NCBI GenBank assembly: GCA_033557465.1
Contig: CM066035.1
Location: forward strand, 907,649,309-907,713,308
Direction: 5' to 3'
Length of the DNA: 64,000 nucleotides
Origin: Ichthyophis bannanicus
Lineage: Eukaryota > Chordata > Amphibia > Gymnophiona > Ichthyophiidae
Below are positions 51,240 through 62,640 of this stretch, piece by piece; the first letter of the stretch is position 1, and every line of letters starts with the position of its first letter. The translations under genes and the position numbers were made by a program. Under the pieces are notes generated by a model. It saw only the letters and a program-made list of their open reading frames with translations, made no database searches and was not told where the DNA came from.

Positions 51240-52255
51240 ACCTCAGGAAGTTGAGGAGGTTGTCCTAGCCTCTAGGAAACAGTCCACTAGGAAAACCTAT
51301 GCTCTCAAATAGAAAAGGTTTTCTGTGTGGTGTCAGCTACGTACACAGGATCCTTTCTCCTGTACTGTACCAGTAGTGCTTCAGTACTTACTGCACTTAT
51401 CCAATCAGGGACTTAAGTCCAATTCTGTTCGGGTCCACCTCTCAGCTTTAGCAGCTCACCACTCACTGGTGGAAGGACAATCTCTCTCGTTTCACCCCTT
51501 GGTGTCCCGCTTTCTCAGAGGCTTGCTTTTGCTCAAGCCTCCAATCCGTCCTCCTGCTCCTGAGTGGGAGTTGAATGTGGTCTTGCAGCAACTGACTCGC
51601 CCACCTTTTGAGCCGATGGCTACTTGCCCCCTACGCTTCCTGTCCTGGAAGACACTCTTCTTGATAGCCCTAACCTCGGCCAGGCGAGTGAGTGAGCTTC
51701 AGGCCCTGGTCTGTGATAGGCCTTACACTCATGTCTATAGGAACAGGGTAGTCCTTAGGACTCATCCAAAGTTCCTCCCTAAAGTTGTCTCCTTTTCACC
51801 TCAACCAGAAGGTGGTTCTTCCAACATTCTTCCCTAGGCCTCATGCAAGCCAGGCTGAAGCAGTTCTGCATACCCTGGACTGTAGGAGGGCCTTATTCTT
51901 CTACCTTGACCGTACGCAGGGGCATAGAAGGGCTACTCAGCTCTTCGTGTCTTTTGACCCTAATAAGTTGGGGTTGGCTGTGTCCAAGCGTTCCTTATCC
52001 ATCTGGGTAGCTGACTGTATCACCTGGGCTTACAAGGCGGCTGACCTTCCTTTGCAGGGTCGGGTCATGGCCCACCGTGTGAGGGCAATAGCTGCCTCAG
52101 TGGCTCATCTCCGCTCTGTACCGTTGGTAGACATCTGCAAGGCTGCAACTTGGTCTTCAAGCCAGACTTTTGCGGCCCATTACTGTCTGGAGAGGGAGTC
52201 CCATAGGGACAGTGCTTTTGGCCAGGCAGTACTCCGGAATCTCTTTGAGGTTTAG
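51240..52255 (+). pseudogene. DIRS-B tyrosine recombinase
   Basis: This enzyme would insert the circular cDNA without target duplication. The N-terminal core-binding part has SRKQSTRKTYALK, then a stop (TAG, TGG in DIRS-A) near 51310. The catalytic domain has TSARRVSEL (Arg I), a frame change near 51790, then MAHRVRAIAA (HxxR) near 52070. The last motif is FAAHYCLE with the nucleophilic Tyr at 52181-52183. All catalytic residues I can name are present, so only the stop and one indel disable it. The gene ends at 52255, 136 bp before the internal complementary region. Confidence 0.88.
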
Positions 52256-52390
52256 GCAACTCCTGCCCTCCTGCCCTCTGTTGGGCTACTGGTGGAGGTT
52301 GTGTCAGTGAAAAGCCTTTCTTTGCTGCTGGGACTAGAGGGAGTTCTCTTGTTCAGCCTGGGTTCCTCGGTAGCCCAGAGCTAGGGAGTC

Positions 52391-52489
52391 ACCCATATGT
52401 GAGGACTGACTTCCTGCTTGGTCCTGGAGAAAGAGTAGTTACTCACCTGTAACAGGTGTTCTCCAGGAGCAGCAGGAATCAGTCCTCAC
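52391..52489 (+). repeat. DIRS-B internal complementary region
   Basis: gtgaggactgacttcctgc to ggtcctggagaaa is the inverse of the left outer end. It is joined to gagtagttactcacctg and aacaggtgttctccagg, the inverse of the right outer end. The joint sits at about 52432. Confidence 0.9.
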
Positions 52490-52569
52490 AACCCTCCCGC
52501 CTCCCCTGGGAGTTGCAGTTGTACATAGTTAATTTTACTTTTTGTGTGCTGTTCTTAGCTATGTCATTT

Positions 52570-52754
52570 GACTGAGGTAAGATGGCACCTTTAGGCGGGA
52601 AGGGAACCGCGCATGCATGCCTGCATTCCCAAAGGCTTTCATGGAAAGCTGGGGAAATGCTCCGCTAGGGCTTCATCGGCGTCGATGACACCCATATGTG
52701 AGGACTGATTCCTGCTGCTCCTGGAGAACACCTGTTACAGGTGAGTAACTACTC
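52570..52754 (+). repeat. DIRS-B right inverted terminal repeat
   Basis: From gactgaggtaagatggc to ggtgagtaactactc. The outer 28 bp beyond ctcctggagaa are unique to the right end and are matched only in the internal complementary region. Confidence 0.9.
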
Positions 52755-53094
52755 TATTTCCTCATATCACTCCTGAATCTATCCGCTTTCGCCCTCATTC
52801 CATGTCCCCTCATAGCAGAACTTCCTTTCAATCGAAAGAGGCTCTCCTCCTGTGCATTTATGCCACGAAGGTATTTAAACGTCTCAATCATATCACCTCT
52901 ATCCCGCCTTTCCTCTAAGGTGTACATATTAAGATCTTTGAGTCTGTCCTCTTATGCTTTATAATGAAGACCACTAACCATTTTAGTAGCCACCCTCTGT
53001 ACTGACTCCATCCTGTTTATATCCTTTTGAAGGTGTGATCTCCAGAATTGCACACAATACTCCAAATGAGGTTGCACCAAAGACTTAGGGGTAT
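52755..53094 (-). mobile_element. CR1-type LINE, antisense, right of DIRS-B
   Basis: On the minus strand this gives VQPHLEYCVQFWRSHL, DINRMESVQRVATKMV and 'HEYKVNRL'-style CR1 C-terminal coding sequence. It is the continuation of the antisense CR1 at 46755-46966. Homology stops at about 53094, at the left TTA of H copy 2. Confidence 0.8.
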
Positions 53095-53097
53095 GTT

Positions 53098-56000
53098 TAC
53101 TAAACCGTCTTAATTTTACCGGCGCTAGTTGCAGCGATAATGTGAAGAATGCCATATAAGGAGTGGGCGTTCCGGTGGCAAAGTAGCAAGAATCTGTATC
53201 GCGCGATAGTGAGTGCCGTGGAACGTTAACGCGCGTTAACCCTAAGTTCATGCCAGCACAGTGTTAGAAGCACTAAAGATGTAGCCCACTTGTTACTGCA
53301 ATGACTACAAAGGCAGAGGTCATGGGTTTGATTCTGTAGTGGTGTTATGTAAGAAGGCTGTCTGAGGCATTTCCTTTTAATCTAAATCAGTGCTGTCTGA
53401 GGCATTTTCTTTTTTAAAATTTAAATCAGTGCTGCCAGCAAAAACACCCTCACAGTGCCGTAACCTAAGGTGCCGCATAAGGCGCCCTATAAGGCACTCC
53501 ATAGGGCACATTATAAAGTGTCCTGTCCACCAAAGCACCTTATAATGTGCCCTATAGGGCGCTTTATAGGGTGCCTTATGAGGCACCTTAGGCTACGGCA
53601 CTGTGAGGGTGTTTTTGCTGGCAGCACTGATTTAAATTAAAAGGAAATGCTTCCCTTTTTAAATAAAGCCACTGTGGGATCAAACCCATGACTGCTGCTT
53701 CTGCAGTAATTGAAGTAACCAGTGAGCTACATCTCTATAACATCTAACACACCGCTGGCTGGCTACATAAAGACTGTAGGTCACCACACAAACTGTCTGC
53801 TGTGGTTACCGGGATAGGGTAAACCCACCCGTACCCATGATGCACTGCACATGCAGATCAGCAGCCTACAGCTGCTCAAAAGATGGGGTATGCGCCTCTA
53901 TAGCACCCCGGCCTGGTAGGGGGAAATGACCGTGTGTGTTACAGGCACAGAGTAGCTACAGACCGTGACATTGTGCGGTTCCTGTGCTCACCCTGAGGGT
54001 TGATGTGGGGCGCCCAGCACCAGGTCCGCAGCACCCGCCTTGGCTGAGATAGGCTGTGGTGCAGGTCCCCATCAGTTCCAGTGTGTGATAGGTAGTCCTT
54101 GCATACACACCTAGGCTACACCTGTGTCCATCTGTATTTCCCAGTCATGTCTAACGCTTGTGGACTCTGATGCACCCAAAATTGTGCATATCCTGTGTGG
54201 TTGCCATGGTCACATGTTATAAGAGAAGGGCGGTGGTTGGACCCAAAAGCGGATTTATGTAGCACCACCCAACCTGCTCTCTGTGGGTCAGAGTGGGGGA
54301 CAGGATCTCCCACCAACAGATCCACGTTCTCCATCTCTGCAATGGTGGCAGGTAAGGGGACCATGAACCCCAGTCCTGCTGGGGAATAGGCACCCTACAG
54401 GGCAGTCAATGCAGATCTGTACGCATCACATAGGGCACTGGCAGACTGGCAGGAGACCTAGAAAAGCTCAGCTGCCCCCCCCCCACCACTATCTGACATT
54501 CACCAGCAGAGGACACAGTCAGTCTCTACCCACTGCACCCTGCAAGGTGTTCCAGCCATACACATGCTAACTGCAGACACTCTGCTAGCTAGTATATAGG
54601 GCAGTCCCTGGAGGAGCTGTGTGCAACCAAAAATGGGATGTGAGCACACACACTAAGCACGTATATCAGTGATTGGGCCCCAGAAAAGAAAACCCATAGA
54701 TATCACTTGAGAGAAATACTGTATAGCACTATGGGGGAACCTAGCCATGCCATGGTCACTGCTCAGTCAGGGTGAGAGTGACCCCCCCCCCCCCCCAGCA
54801 TGACATGCTGTGGCCACCCTGTCCGTGCAGGTGGTGGTCGGGCACTACAATGTCCCAGCCATTGCCCTATGCCCCGTGCAGATGCATCCTGCCCAGGCCA
54901 CCCTGTCCGGGCCATACCCACAGTACCTTGCTCTTCATGCACATTGGCAGGCTAATACTGGAAACAGTGCAAGCAGTGTTGGTTCAGTAAGATGTAGGCA
55001 GCCACAAAACACTGGATAGACATACACACACTCCCACACCTATGCCATCATTGTGCAAATATAGAGGTTTTTGGTATCCCTGGCCGCCACACCAGTGCTG
55101 GGCACAGTGCGGGCATTGCTATGGTACGCAATACTGTTGGGGTCACTCCCTGGGGTGGTAAACACTGTCAGAAGCAAAACTTGAAACACACTCCACAGAT
55201 ATCAGAAAGGTTGCTATGACTAACTTAGGATTTGTTATCTGACATTAATCATAGCAACCTTTTGATATATGTGGAACGTGTTCCCAAGTTTAGGATGGCA
55301 TTGCTAGGTATGCAGGTGCTAGTATTGGGAGATGCTGCTTCGCGCTCGGCCCAACAGCCTGACTCTTCATGAGGCTTTGGATAGTGGAGCCTGTGGGTGT
55401 GGGTGTTTGTGCCCCTATTGGGCGCTGCTCTAGGGCAAAGGTTCCCAACTTTGGTCCTGGTGGGCCAAACACGATTCAGGTTTTCATGCTGTCCCTAATG
55501 AATATGCATGAGATACATTTGCATACAATGGGGCGGGGCATACAAATATAGCTCAGGCATATTTATTAGGGACAGCATGAAACCTGAATGGTGTTTGGCC
55601 CTCCAGGACTGCAGTTGGGGAACTCTGCTCTAGGGATTGCACATATTTATGGTGTCTGTGCTCTCTAGGGTAAAATATAGGCGTTTATGGCATGTTTATT
55701 TTATCTGCAATAAAGGTTCCTTCTTTATTACCGCGGTTTAGTACTGGGTAAAATATAGGGATATGGTTTGCAGGAGCCACAGCTGGAACTTGAACTTGTG
55801 ACCTTCTGCCCCTGAACACACTGGCTGTGTGTACTGCACCAAACTGTTGCCACAGGGGCAGATCATTCCCTGGGGATACCATGACTGTTCGTCAGACAGA
55901 CCTTGTCTGTTGCAGCGCACGGCAACCACCTAAACGGGGCTTGGCCATGGTCTGCTGTGGGCAGATGCCACTGCCCCCTCCGCCACCATGCTGACATGCC

Positions 56001-56769
56001 CTTCTGCCAGTGGTGCTGGTGGTGTGCAGTCCCAGGCCATCCAGTGTGCCGGTAGGCGGCTGCCTATGGTGCGTGATAAGGGCTAGGGGTGCCTGCATAG
56101 ACATCCACGCTTCCCCCCAGCACCGCCTGCCGATGTTATGTCCCCTTTGGGGTACTTGCTGGGTACTGTCCCCTGGGACACTGTGGGACACACACTCATG
56201 GACATGTTTGCCCTTGGTCAGTTGCTGTCTTGCTTGCTTTCCGCTTCTACATTCCTATGTGTCACCTAGGCATCTGCCTATCCCACCCTGTGCCCCAGCT
56301 GCCACACTGCATGTCTCACCTGCAGCCCCCTGTACCCCATTTTCAGCCTCACCGTAGTGCCCTCTTGTACTTCGGCACTATGATGTTGCTGCACATGTAT
56401 CACTACTATCACTTTTCTTGGTTTTCCTGCCTTTGCTGCACATTGCTGACTGAAATGGTCTCTCTCCCCTGCAAATGTGCCTCTAGCACGAGGTTTTCAC
56501 TGGCGCTAATTTTCAGACCTTCATTTCACGGCGTTAGTGTGCATGGGGCCTCTCCCCGCCCACTGACCCCTTATCTCCACCCCTGGGGAGCCTTACTCCG
56601 CCCTCTGGGATCCTTACTCCACCCTCTGCGCACCTTAACGCCACCAGAGACGTTATCACGCGATACGTGACGTTCTCGCATGGTAATGCGCCATTATTGC
56701 GCGATAACGTCACGTATCATGCGATAACGTTGCAGCTGCGACATTAGCGACGTTTAGTAAACATACCCC
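53098..56769. mobile_element. element H copy 2
   Basis: Ends ggggtatgtttactaaac and gtttagtaaacatacccc with TTA on both sides. The interior is colinear with copy 1, with scattered substitutions and small indels that I estimate only roughly. It includes the large palindrome (53258-53760), facing tRNA-like modules (about 53288-53345 plus, about 53662-53745 minus), the nested palindromic MITE (55440-55627) and the minus-strand tRNA-like module (55688-55860). It lacks the second 61-bp arm and has a C15-type run at about 54783-54797. Confidence 0.85.
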
Positions 56770-56772
56770 TTA

Positions 56773-57160
56773 GTCCTTTCACATAGTTTTTGTGCAGCAA
56801 CAGACCTTCCGACAGGTGTCCTTTGACTAAGGCAGAATATCTCTGGAAACGCTGGCCTGGGGATTAACATTTGAATGAAAATTTTGGATTTGTGACCGAT
56901 GAAGCACTTGGTAAAGCAGAGAATCAGGCACGTTATTGATTTGTGTAGAGCAAGAGCTACATATATGATTATTATGAATGAGCTTGGATCCCCGATTCAC
57001 GGGAGATCTGTGATATAGCTCACTTCATTATCATACGCCTTCCTTCTTTCACATAACCTTTTCACGTGCATATGTTAGATTCTCTTCTATAGCTGACTTT
57101 TATACATTACCTCAGAATTATTTTTGTAATTGTTTTCTATTTACATGCATTCCCATTGCA
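56773..57160. other. no gene recognised
   Basis: Right flank of H copy 2. Does not continue the antisense CR1. Phrases such as 'tctggaaacgctggcctgg' resemble a dispersed repeat, without a name. Confidence 0.3.
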
Positions 57161-57164
57161 AGAT

Positions 57165-57300
57165 AGGATTCCACATCTGTTTATTTATTTATCTGTGTTT
57201 ATATACTGCTTTCTCTTTCAGTCAAAGCGTTTTACATATAACATTAACAGAACTAGATTACAGAGAACTAAAGGGGTCACATATCTTGGGTTGAACATAG
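57165..57300 (-). mobile_element. L2-type tail, antisense fragment
   Basis: tttatttatttatctgtg followed by tatactgctttctctttcag and caaagcgttttacatataac is the antisense of the L2-type 3' end (compare 33000-33046). No body is recognised. Confidence 0.5.
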
Positions 57301-57496
57301 TAAGAGAAGCAATAAAGAAAGCATTAATTTACATAGGAGTGGGGTAGGGGGTGTAAACTTAGCTTAACGGGGAGGTTGAAGAAACATGTACCATTTGGTA
57401 GTGAGTATGTGGGGAGCGATGGTTAAGCTGTTTCATTGGATCTAAAAAAATCGGTGTAAAGGCAAGTTTTGCGTTTTTCCTGTAGCTCTGGTACAG

Positions 57497-58999
57497 TTCC
57501 TTTTCGTCCCTCTAGTCCAGTCCTGGAACCTGAGCGTTGCGTACCTCTTCCAGTAGCTATGGAGACTGAAACACATCATCGCTTCGACGAGACTGGTATA
57601 AGTAGGCAAGGATCGGCTCTCCCCGCCAGTCTTCAGTCTCCATAGCAGCTGGAGAAGGTGCTGAGTCTAGGTTCTGGGCTCGAACTAGTGACAAATAAGC
57701 AGAGTATTTTGAATTGATTTTAATTTAATTTTAGATTGATTTCACTTAAGTGCAGATTGCTTTAGAGCAGGACTGCATAGGTTAGCTTGCTTCCTCTGCT
57801 TCTCTTTTTCCTGTTCTTCTACTCCCACCCTCCCCCCTACCTCCCCAGCGCACGAAGTAAAAAGGAAAGCCTGCAGAACCGGCAGGCAGACCCTCCCTGC
57901 TCCCAATCCCGCTTGAAAGGGTGAGGAGCAGGTGGCAGGCGCAGCCGGCAGCGGGGAACGCGGTGAAGGATCAGCGGCCTGCAATGGTGCGCCTCTCTGC
58001 CCGGAGCTGAAGCCGCCGTTTCGGCTGAGCTCCTGCGATGGATTGAGGCCTCCCCCCCCCCAGTTGGCGGAGAAGCCGCGGTAAGAGTTTATCTTGTTGC
58101 GGGGAAGCCGGCCATGTGCAGGGAGGCCGGAGAGCACGATTTGTACCGTTTTGCAGAGCACACGTGTTTGTCTTGCCGGGCCGCGTGGCAGGAAGCGCCG
58201 AAGCGGACTTTGAGATCTGGGGAAGATTTCCTGTGCAGGCTCGTGGTCAGGGGAGATAAAGGCAGTTGTTTCTTCGGGGGTGCCTTTTGGGGGGTCCTGA
58301 GGTCTCTAGACAGCCAAAGAGTAAAAAAAAAAAAAAAAAAAAAAAATTCTTTCTTTTGACAGAACACGATAGCCTGCAGAGAGGAGTGTGCCACCCGTAG
58401 AGAGTCTGGAGGCTCCGCCTGGTCTATTTCCCAGTGTTCTTTACTCAGGAATAGAATGCCGCCTAGGCCTCGGTGCCTAGTGTGTGGTTCGAGGCGAGGC
58501 GCACTCCTAGAGTCCGGCGTTTGTAGAGGCTGCATGCAGGAAGCAACGGTGATGAAGCAGGCATTGGAGGGGGGGACTGGGGGGCAGGGGGTGCTGTCCC
58601 AGAGTCAGGGAGATGGCCTTCCTCTGTCCCTGGTCTCCTCAGAGCCCTTGGCCGGGCCTTCTATGGTGGCAGACCCGTCTATTCAGCCGGGTCAGGGTCC
58701 GGCAGTAGGCCCGCCCGTGGTCCCTCCGGACTTCTTTTTGCTGATGCACCAGGTGTTTGCTCTCCTGCAGCCCGGTATGGCCTCGCTCACAGCCGGAGGG
58801 CAGGGAGAGAAACGTCTGGCGAGCCCGCTGTGGCTTTGAGGCGGCCGGTACCCCGGCTAAGAGAAGTAGGCCAGCGGGGGTAGAGGCGTTAGCGGATACT
58901 CCCTCGGAGGATTTGGAGACAGTGGCCGGGGATTTCGAGGATGATTCTACGGCTTTCTTACAGGAAGCTGTGAGAAGTGAAGAGGTGGAAAGAAACCAG
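57497..58999 (+). mobile_element. DIRS-D, left terminus, leader and ORF1 only
   Basis: Begins ttccttttcgtccctctag like the termini at 14461 and 31373. A variable block and a leader (57700-58450) follow, then an ORF1-like gene. It ends at about 58999 where retroviral env sequence on the other strand starts. No RT, recombinase or right end is present. Confidence 0.75.
58456..58999 (+). pseudogene. DIRS-D ORF1-like, frameshifted
   Basis: Starts MPPRPRCLVCGSRRGALL with two Cys pairs (CLVC, CRGC, residues 7-24), fewer than in DIRS-A/B. A Gly/Pro-rich middle follows, and the first frame ends at 58839. The continuation, from about 58800, is in another frame (AGTPAKRSRPAGVE, then an acidic stretch), so there is one indel. 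It is a distinct DIRS ORF1 lineage; the reading as ORF1 rests on position after a DIRS terminus and the Cys pairs. Confidence 0.6.
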
Positions 59000-59410
59000 T
59001 GCTGACATAGAGAAACAGCCCCAAGGTACATAGAGGATTAATTCCCAAAGTACCAAGCAAAGAAGCTAATAAGCCATGCAAAGGCCTGGATAATGAATTC
59101 CAAAATGAAGAAACAGAATCAAAGAGAGCTGAAAAGGAACTTACATAACTCTCACTTGAAACAAAAGTACGGTTGCTAACTTTATCCAATAGGCCTTTTA
59201 CTATTTTCCCATTATTATCAAGTACACTACAACAACAACCAACTATTACTTCACACACATCATTTTCCTTTGCTAGGAGAAAATCTAAAGCCATTCGGTT
59301 CTGGGCTGCATAAGCTGACACTTTGTTTACTGGACCTTGCAATACACACTAATTGCCTCAGTAAGAAGCAGAGCAGCCACTATGACTTCATCCTGAGGGG
59401 AAACATCCCA
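59000..59410 (-). pseudogene. retroviral Env transmembrane subunit fragment, gamma-type
   Basis: On the minus strand the sequence shows the gamma-type retroviral TM layout. There is a QNRMALDFLLA segment (immunosuppressive-domain-like), then CX6CC at 59229-59255, then a short helix and a hydrophobic membrane segment. A preceding hydrophobic block (about 59370-59410) lies in a different frame, and a stop interrupts. The TM would fuse membranes in an intact virus. The coding match stops at 59000, inside or just after the membrane segment, at the boundary with DIRS-D. No 3' LTR follows, so the provirus is truncated there. Confidence 0.75.
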
Positions 59411-60429
59411 GTTTCTTCCTAAAGATTTGTTCAGGATTGATAACAAATTAATATAGTAAAGTTCAATTCACTATGGGGTATCCCCCAGGGCTATATATCA
59501 AGTACCTGACCAACCTCTGGGAAGCTCTGTATACACAAAGTACCACACACACAAAATAATCTCCTTCTAAAACCACTAAACTCTCTGCTCAGATTGTCAA
59601 ATTCGGAGGACAGGATATATTCTGTATACAATTACTCAAAACCACTTTAACTCTGGTTAGGTATGCCTAGGTCAGAACTAGAGGCATCCAAAAGGGTAGC
59701 CAGAACTACACACTTGGTTCCCTTTAACTGGCATTACTTGTACAATACTGAAATATAGGAACTTGCACATGGGATCTTCATACTTATATCTTTAATTATT
59801 CTAGGTTCTGTGTTTGTATAAGACCATATGTCACAAGACTCTTCGAAGATCTTAGGCCTAACTCTTGGTAGAAATCCATGCTGAGTAGCTGTCACTGTTG
59901 GAAGACAAATAGCAACCTTTGATAACTTGAAATGGTTTTGTCATCAAGTGTAAATGTGCCTCAAAAATATTTGGATATTCCCTCTAACATCCCCATGATT
60001 CTGAATGCAATACTGCTTCATTAATAATACACCACAGCACATCTAGGACCAGATTAGGAAATATGCATAGCAACAAAAATATTCTAAAACAAACTAAAGA
60101 TATACCTACTCTTCTTAATACTTTTCTTAAGATGATGAAGAGATATACTATAGCTATACTGGCCCTCTAATTCTCAATTACTTTATTAAGTAGAGGTTAA
60201 GTACCTAAAGGTCATTACATATATATCAGGAAAATACTCATCTAAACTAACCTCATCCCTCTAAGCCTTACTATAAATGCTAAATAAATGCATTTTACAT
60301 GAATAGTCCATTTAGAATTTACTTAATACAACAATCTCTCTGTAATGTCACTGTTCTTTCAGAAAATACTTTAAATCATAAAAGTCCTTTTCTTCAATAT
60401 CACTGTTGTCCAATAAGTCTCTGCGTTGC
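59411..60429 (-). pseudogene. probable degraded Env surface-subunit region
   Basis: By position this stretch lies between an integrase C-terminus and a TM, so it should be env SU of the same provirus. I cannot read a long frame in it and no motif is recognised. The minus strand is AT-rich with many stops. Confidence 0.35.
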
Positions 60430-60900
60430 AAACTCTTGATTTACCGACACAAGAAGCCACCTTCTGATCTTGTGAGGGGGTCACTGAATAAGATGCATCT
60501 AACGAGAATGTCTTTCCACTTTACAAGCTGAGTATCCCACCAGGAACACACGACATGGACCAGGAACTTGGGAGCCAGGAGTGTCTTCGGATGCAGACTT
60601 AATCAGGACCCAATCTGGTGACTTCACTTCTGATAAAATAATTCTGCGGATCCAGGATATAAAGAACTTGTCATCTCGGTAAGGAGTCACTTGCAATAAA
60701 AGGGAAACAAAATAGGACTGAGTGCAACCGTACACAATAAGTTAAGATAGCGCTGCGCAACACCGGGTGTCTGGGATAACTGCCAAGGCATATGGAGAAG
60801 GAGCTATACATCCATTAACTATTTCAAATGGTGTCAGGCTAGAGGAAATACACACTGCCATAAGGGCAAAGGGAAAAGCTTTTATTCAATCGGAGGCTGT
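60430..60900 (-). pseudogene. retroviral integrase C-terminal part (pol end)
   Basis: On the minus strand, between about 60900 and 60765, a frame reads AFPFALMAV and then SLTPFEIVNG, the end of the integrase core ('..LP.aLm..r.t....lTPFE...G'). Between 60735 and 60499 another frame gives SPDWVLIKSA and GPCRVFLVGYSACKVE, the small C-terminal domain ('gdwV.vk...W.GPf.vllt..sAvKveg'). The order and spacing fit pol followed by env. Stops and frame changes show it is dead. Confidence 0.65.
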
Positions 60901-62640
60901 ATCAGAGTGCATAAGTGACCTTTTGGGAATACCACCTCCCTCCTCTGATACAGGGCAGATCTACAAAACAGGTTGCAAAATCAAAACAAAATGAATTCAG
61001 CAAGCAGGCATATATATACTGTCCCTAAACTAACCCTACAATGCCAATCCTGAAACAGTGCAAACAGATTGTACCAAAGAAAACAATAACAAAAAGACAA
61101 AATGCATAACCACGGCGGTAAAGCTTCTGCTGCAGGAACAGGGCAAGTAGAAACAAAAGACGGTCAGGGCAAATAAACAGATGAGTCGCTTTCCAACTTC
61201 CCGGAACATCACGAAGTCCAAAACTGTGTTCCAAAAAAAAATCTTACTATTGCTGCAGGAAGGATAAAAGGAAAAACAAAGTCATCTTTAACAGTGCTAA
61301 ATACAGCAATATCAGTGACACTGATACCAGAAGAGCGTCTTTTCGGTTCATAAAATGGTGTCCTTTGGATTTCAAAACTGCGACGTCTGCTGGCAAGAAG
61401 CACTGTAGAACCAGAAACTCAATAAGATTCAATTGCAAAAATTCACCACTACACAGACACATCATTAATTCACTCTGAATAAGAGCCCACTGGCTTACAA
61501 TCAGTCGAAAAAGCTCACAAAACACACAGATAACAGAGACATCAGAAATAGCCACAAACAATTTGAATAGTTTACAATAACCATGGCACTCTTCCCAGTA
61601 CATTTCTACATTTAAAACAAACCTCCCACTGCGATAATGTGGAAGCTACGCAATAACAACATTTCGGGAAACAAATTGCAGTTGAGACAGATTTAACCCT
61701 CAAACCTAACTGAGCAATATAAGCTAATAAAGACAGGAAATCTAACCAATAACATACGTAATTTAATCTACATTAAAAAACAAGTCATTCACACAATAAA
61801 CTAAAGAGGAATGGTTGAGTCTTACATCAAATAATGCAGTTTTTTAGGGCCTGCGCAAATATGCAGGACTAACCTTCAAAAAGAACAAATAAAAACAAAA
61901 CTGCTTTTCTTCGCCAAGTCATACTGAAAAATAAGCAAATCGCAAATCTACAACAAAAGTCCAGGTGGCCCTTGAAAGTACCAAGTGAGAAAGTAGCAAA
62001 ATCACATTATTTACTGCTCACAGGTTCTGCACAAATCTATGTGTCTTACCGTCAGCCTTCCGCAGACAGTCTCGCCTTTAGCACAGGAAGAATTGAAGTC
62101 TTACATACTGGAGTGACACTTTGTGTCTGGAGATCTTCAAGCACAAAACAACTTCTTCACCAGCGGCTGCTGGCAGTGGACACAGCTTGAGTCTAGGAAA
62201 CTGAATTCCAGGTTTCACGACGATTCGCACAGACAGGATAGAAATGCATCCGATATCTGATCCCAGCATTGTCCATAAAGAAGAAGAAAGTTCTCCAGGA
62301 TGAATGATTTCTGGAGATCTGCAGAACACGGCACTTCAGAGAGAACACAGTTGAAAATATCTTCACACTCAGCCAGGATAGAGTGCAATCAGCAGCTACC
62401 GGAGTTCTCTGACCATCAAGACTCCGATTCCGGAGACAGTCTCGCTGCAAATGCTCAGTAACAAGCTTATCTGAACTGTCTCGCTGAGGATTCCTATGAC
62501 CTTCTCTTGCTCCGATCCTATCCCTCCCCCTGCTCCTGGGAGAAGTTGAGCAAGTTAGTCATTTCATATCAAGTATCAGCTTACTGTACTGAAACATACA
62601 GCAGCTGTTCTAGCCGGTCAATCTGTTATTGAAGCTTTAA
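60901..62640 (-). other. unassigned; possible long LTR or non-coding retroviral region
   Basis: No conserved coding sequence is recognised. On the minus strand a TATA-like cagtatatatatgcc occurs at about 61005-61020, and gagcagggggagggat at about 62515-62535 looks like a polypurine tract. AATAAA lies at about 60883-60888. These would fit a 3' LTR of the Env-like pseudogene to the right, but TG...CA ends and a second LTR copy cannot be shown in this window. Several small open frames (60-118 codons) lack any similarity. Confidence 0.3.

Larger units (their letters stand above)
46967..52754 (+). mobile_element. DIRS-B, near-complete DIRS-type tyrosine-recombinase retrotransposon
   Basis: This 5.79-kb element has a left inverted terminus (46967-47129), ORF1 (47381-49291), RT/RNase H (49306-51220), a tyrosine recombinase (51240-52255), an internal complementary region (52391-52489) and a right inverted terminus (52570-52754). 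This order and the inverted termini define the DIRS group and exclude LTR elements. There is no target duplication: the host CR1 reads aagaaa on the left and tatttcctc on the right. Each gene has one or more lesions, so the copy is probably inactive. Confidence 0.93.

Noticed and set aside
60767..60994. 75-codon plus-strand open frame
   Set aside because: Antisense to a readable integrase core and C-terminal region on the minus strand.
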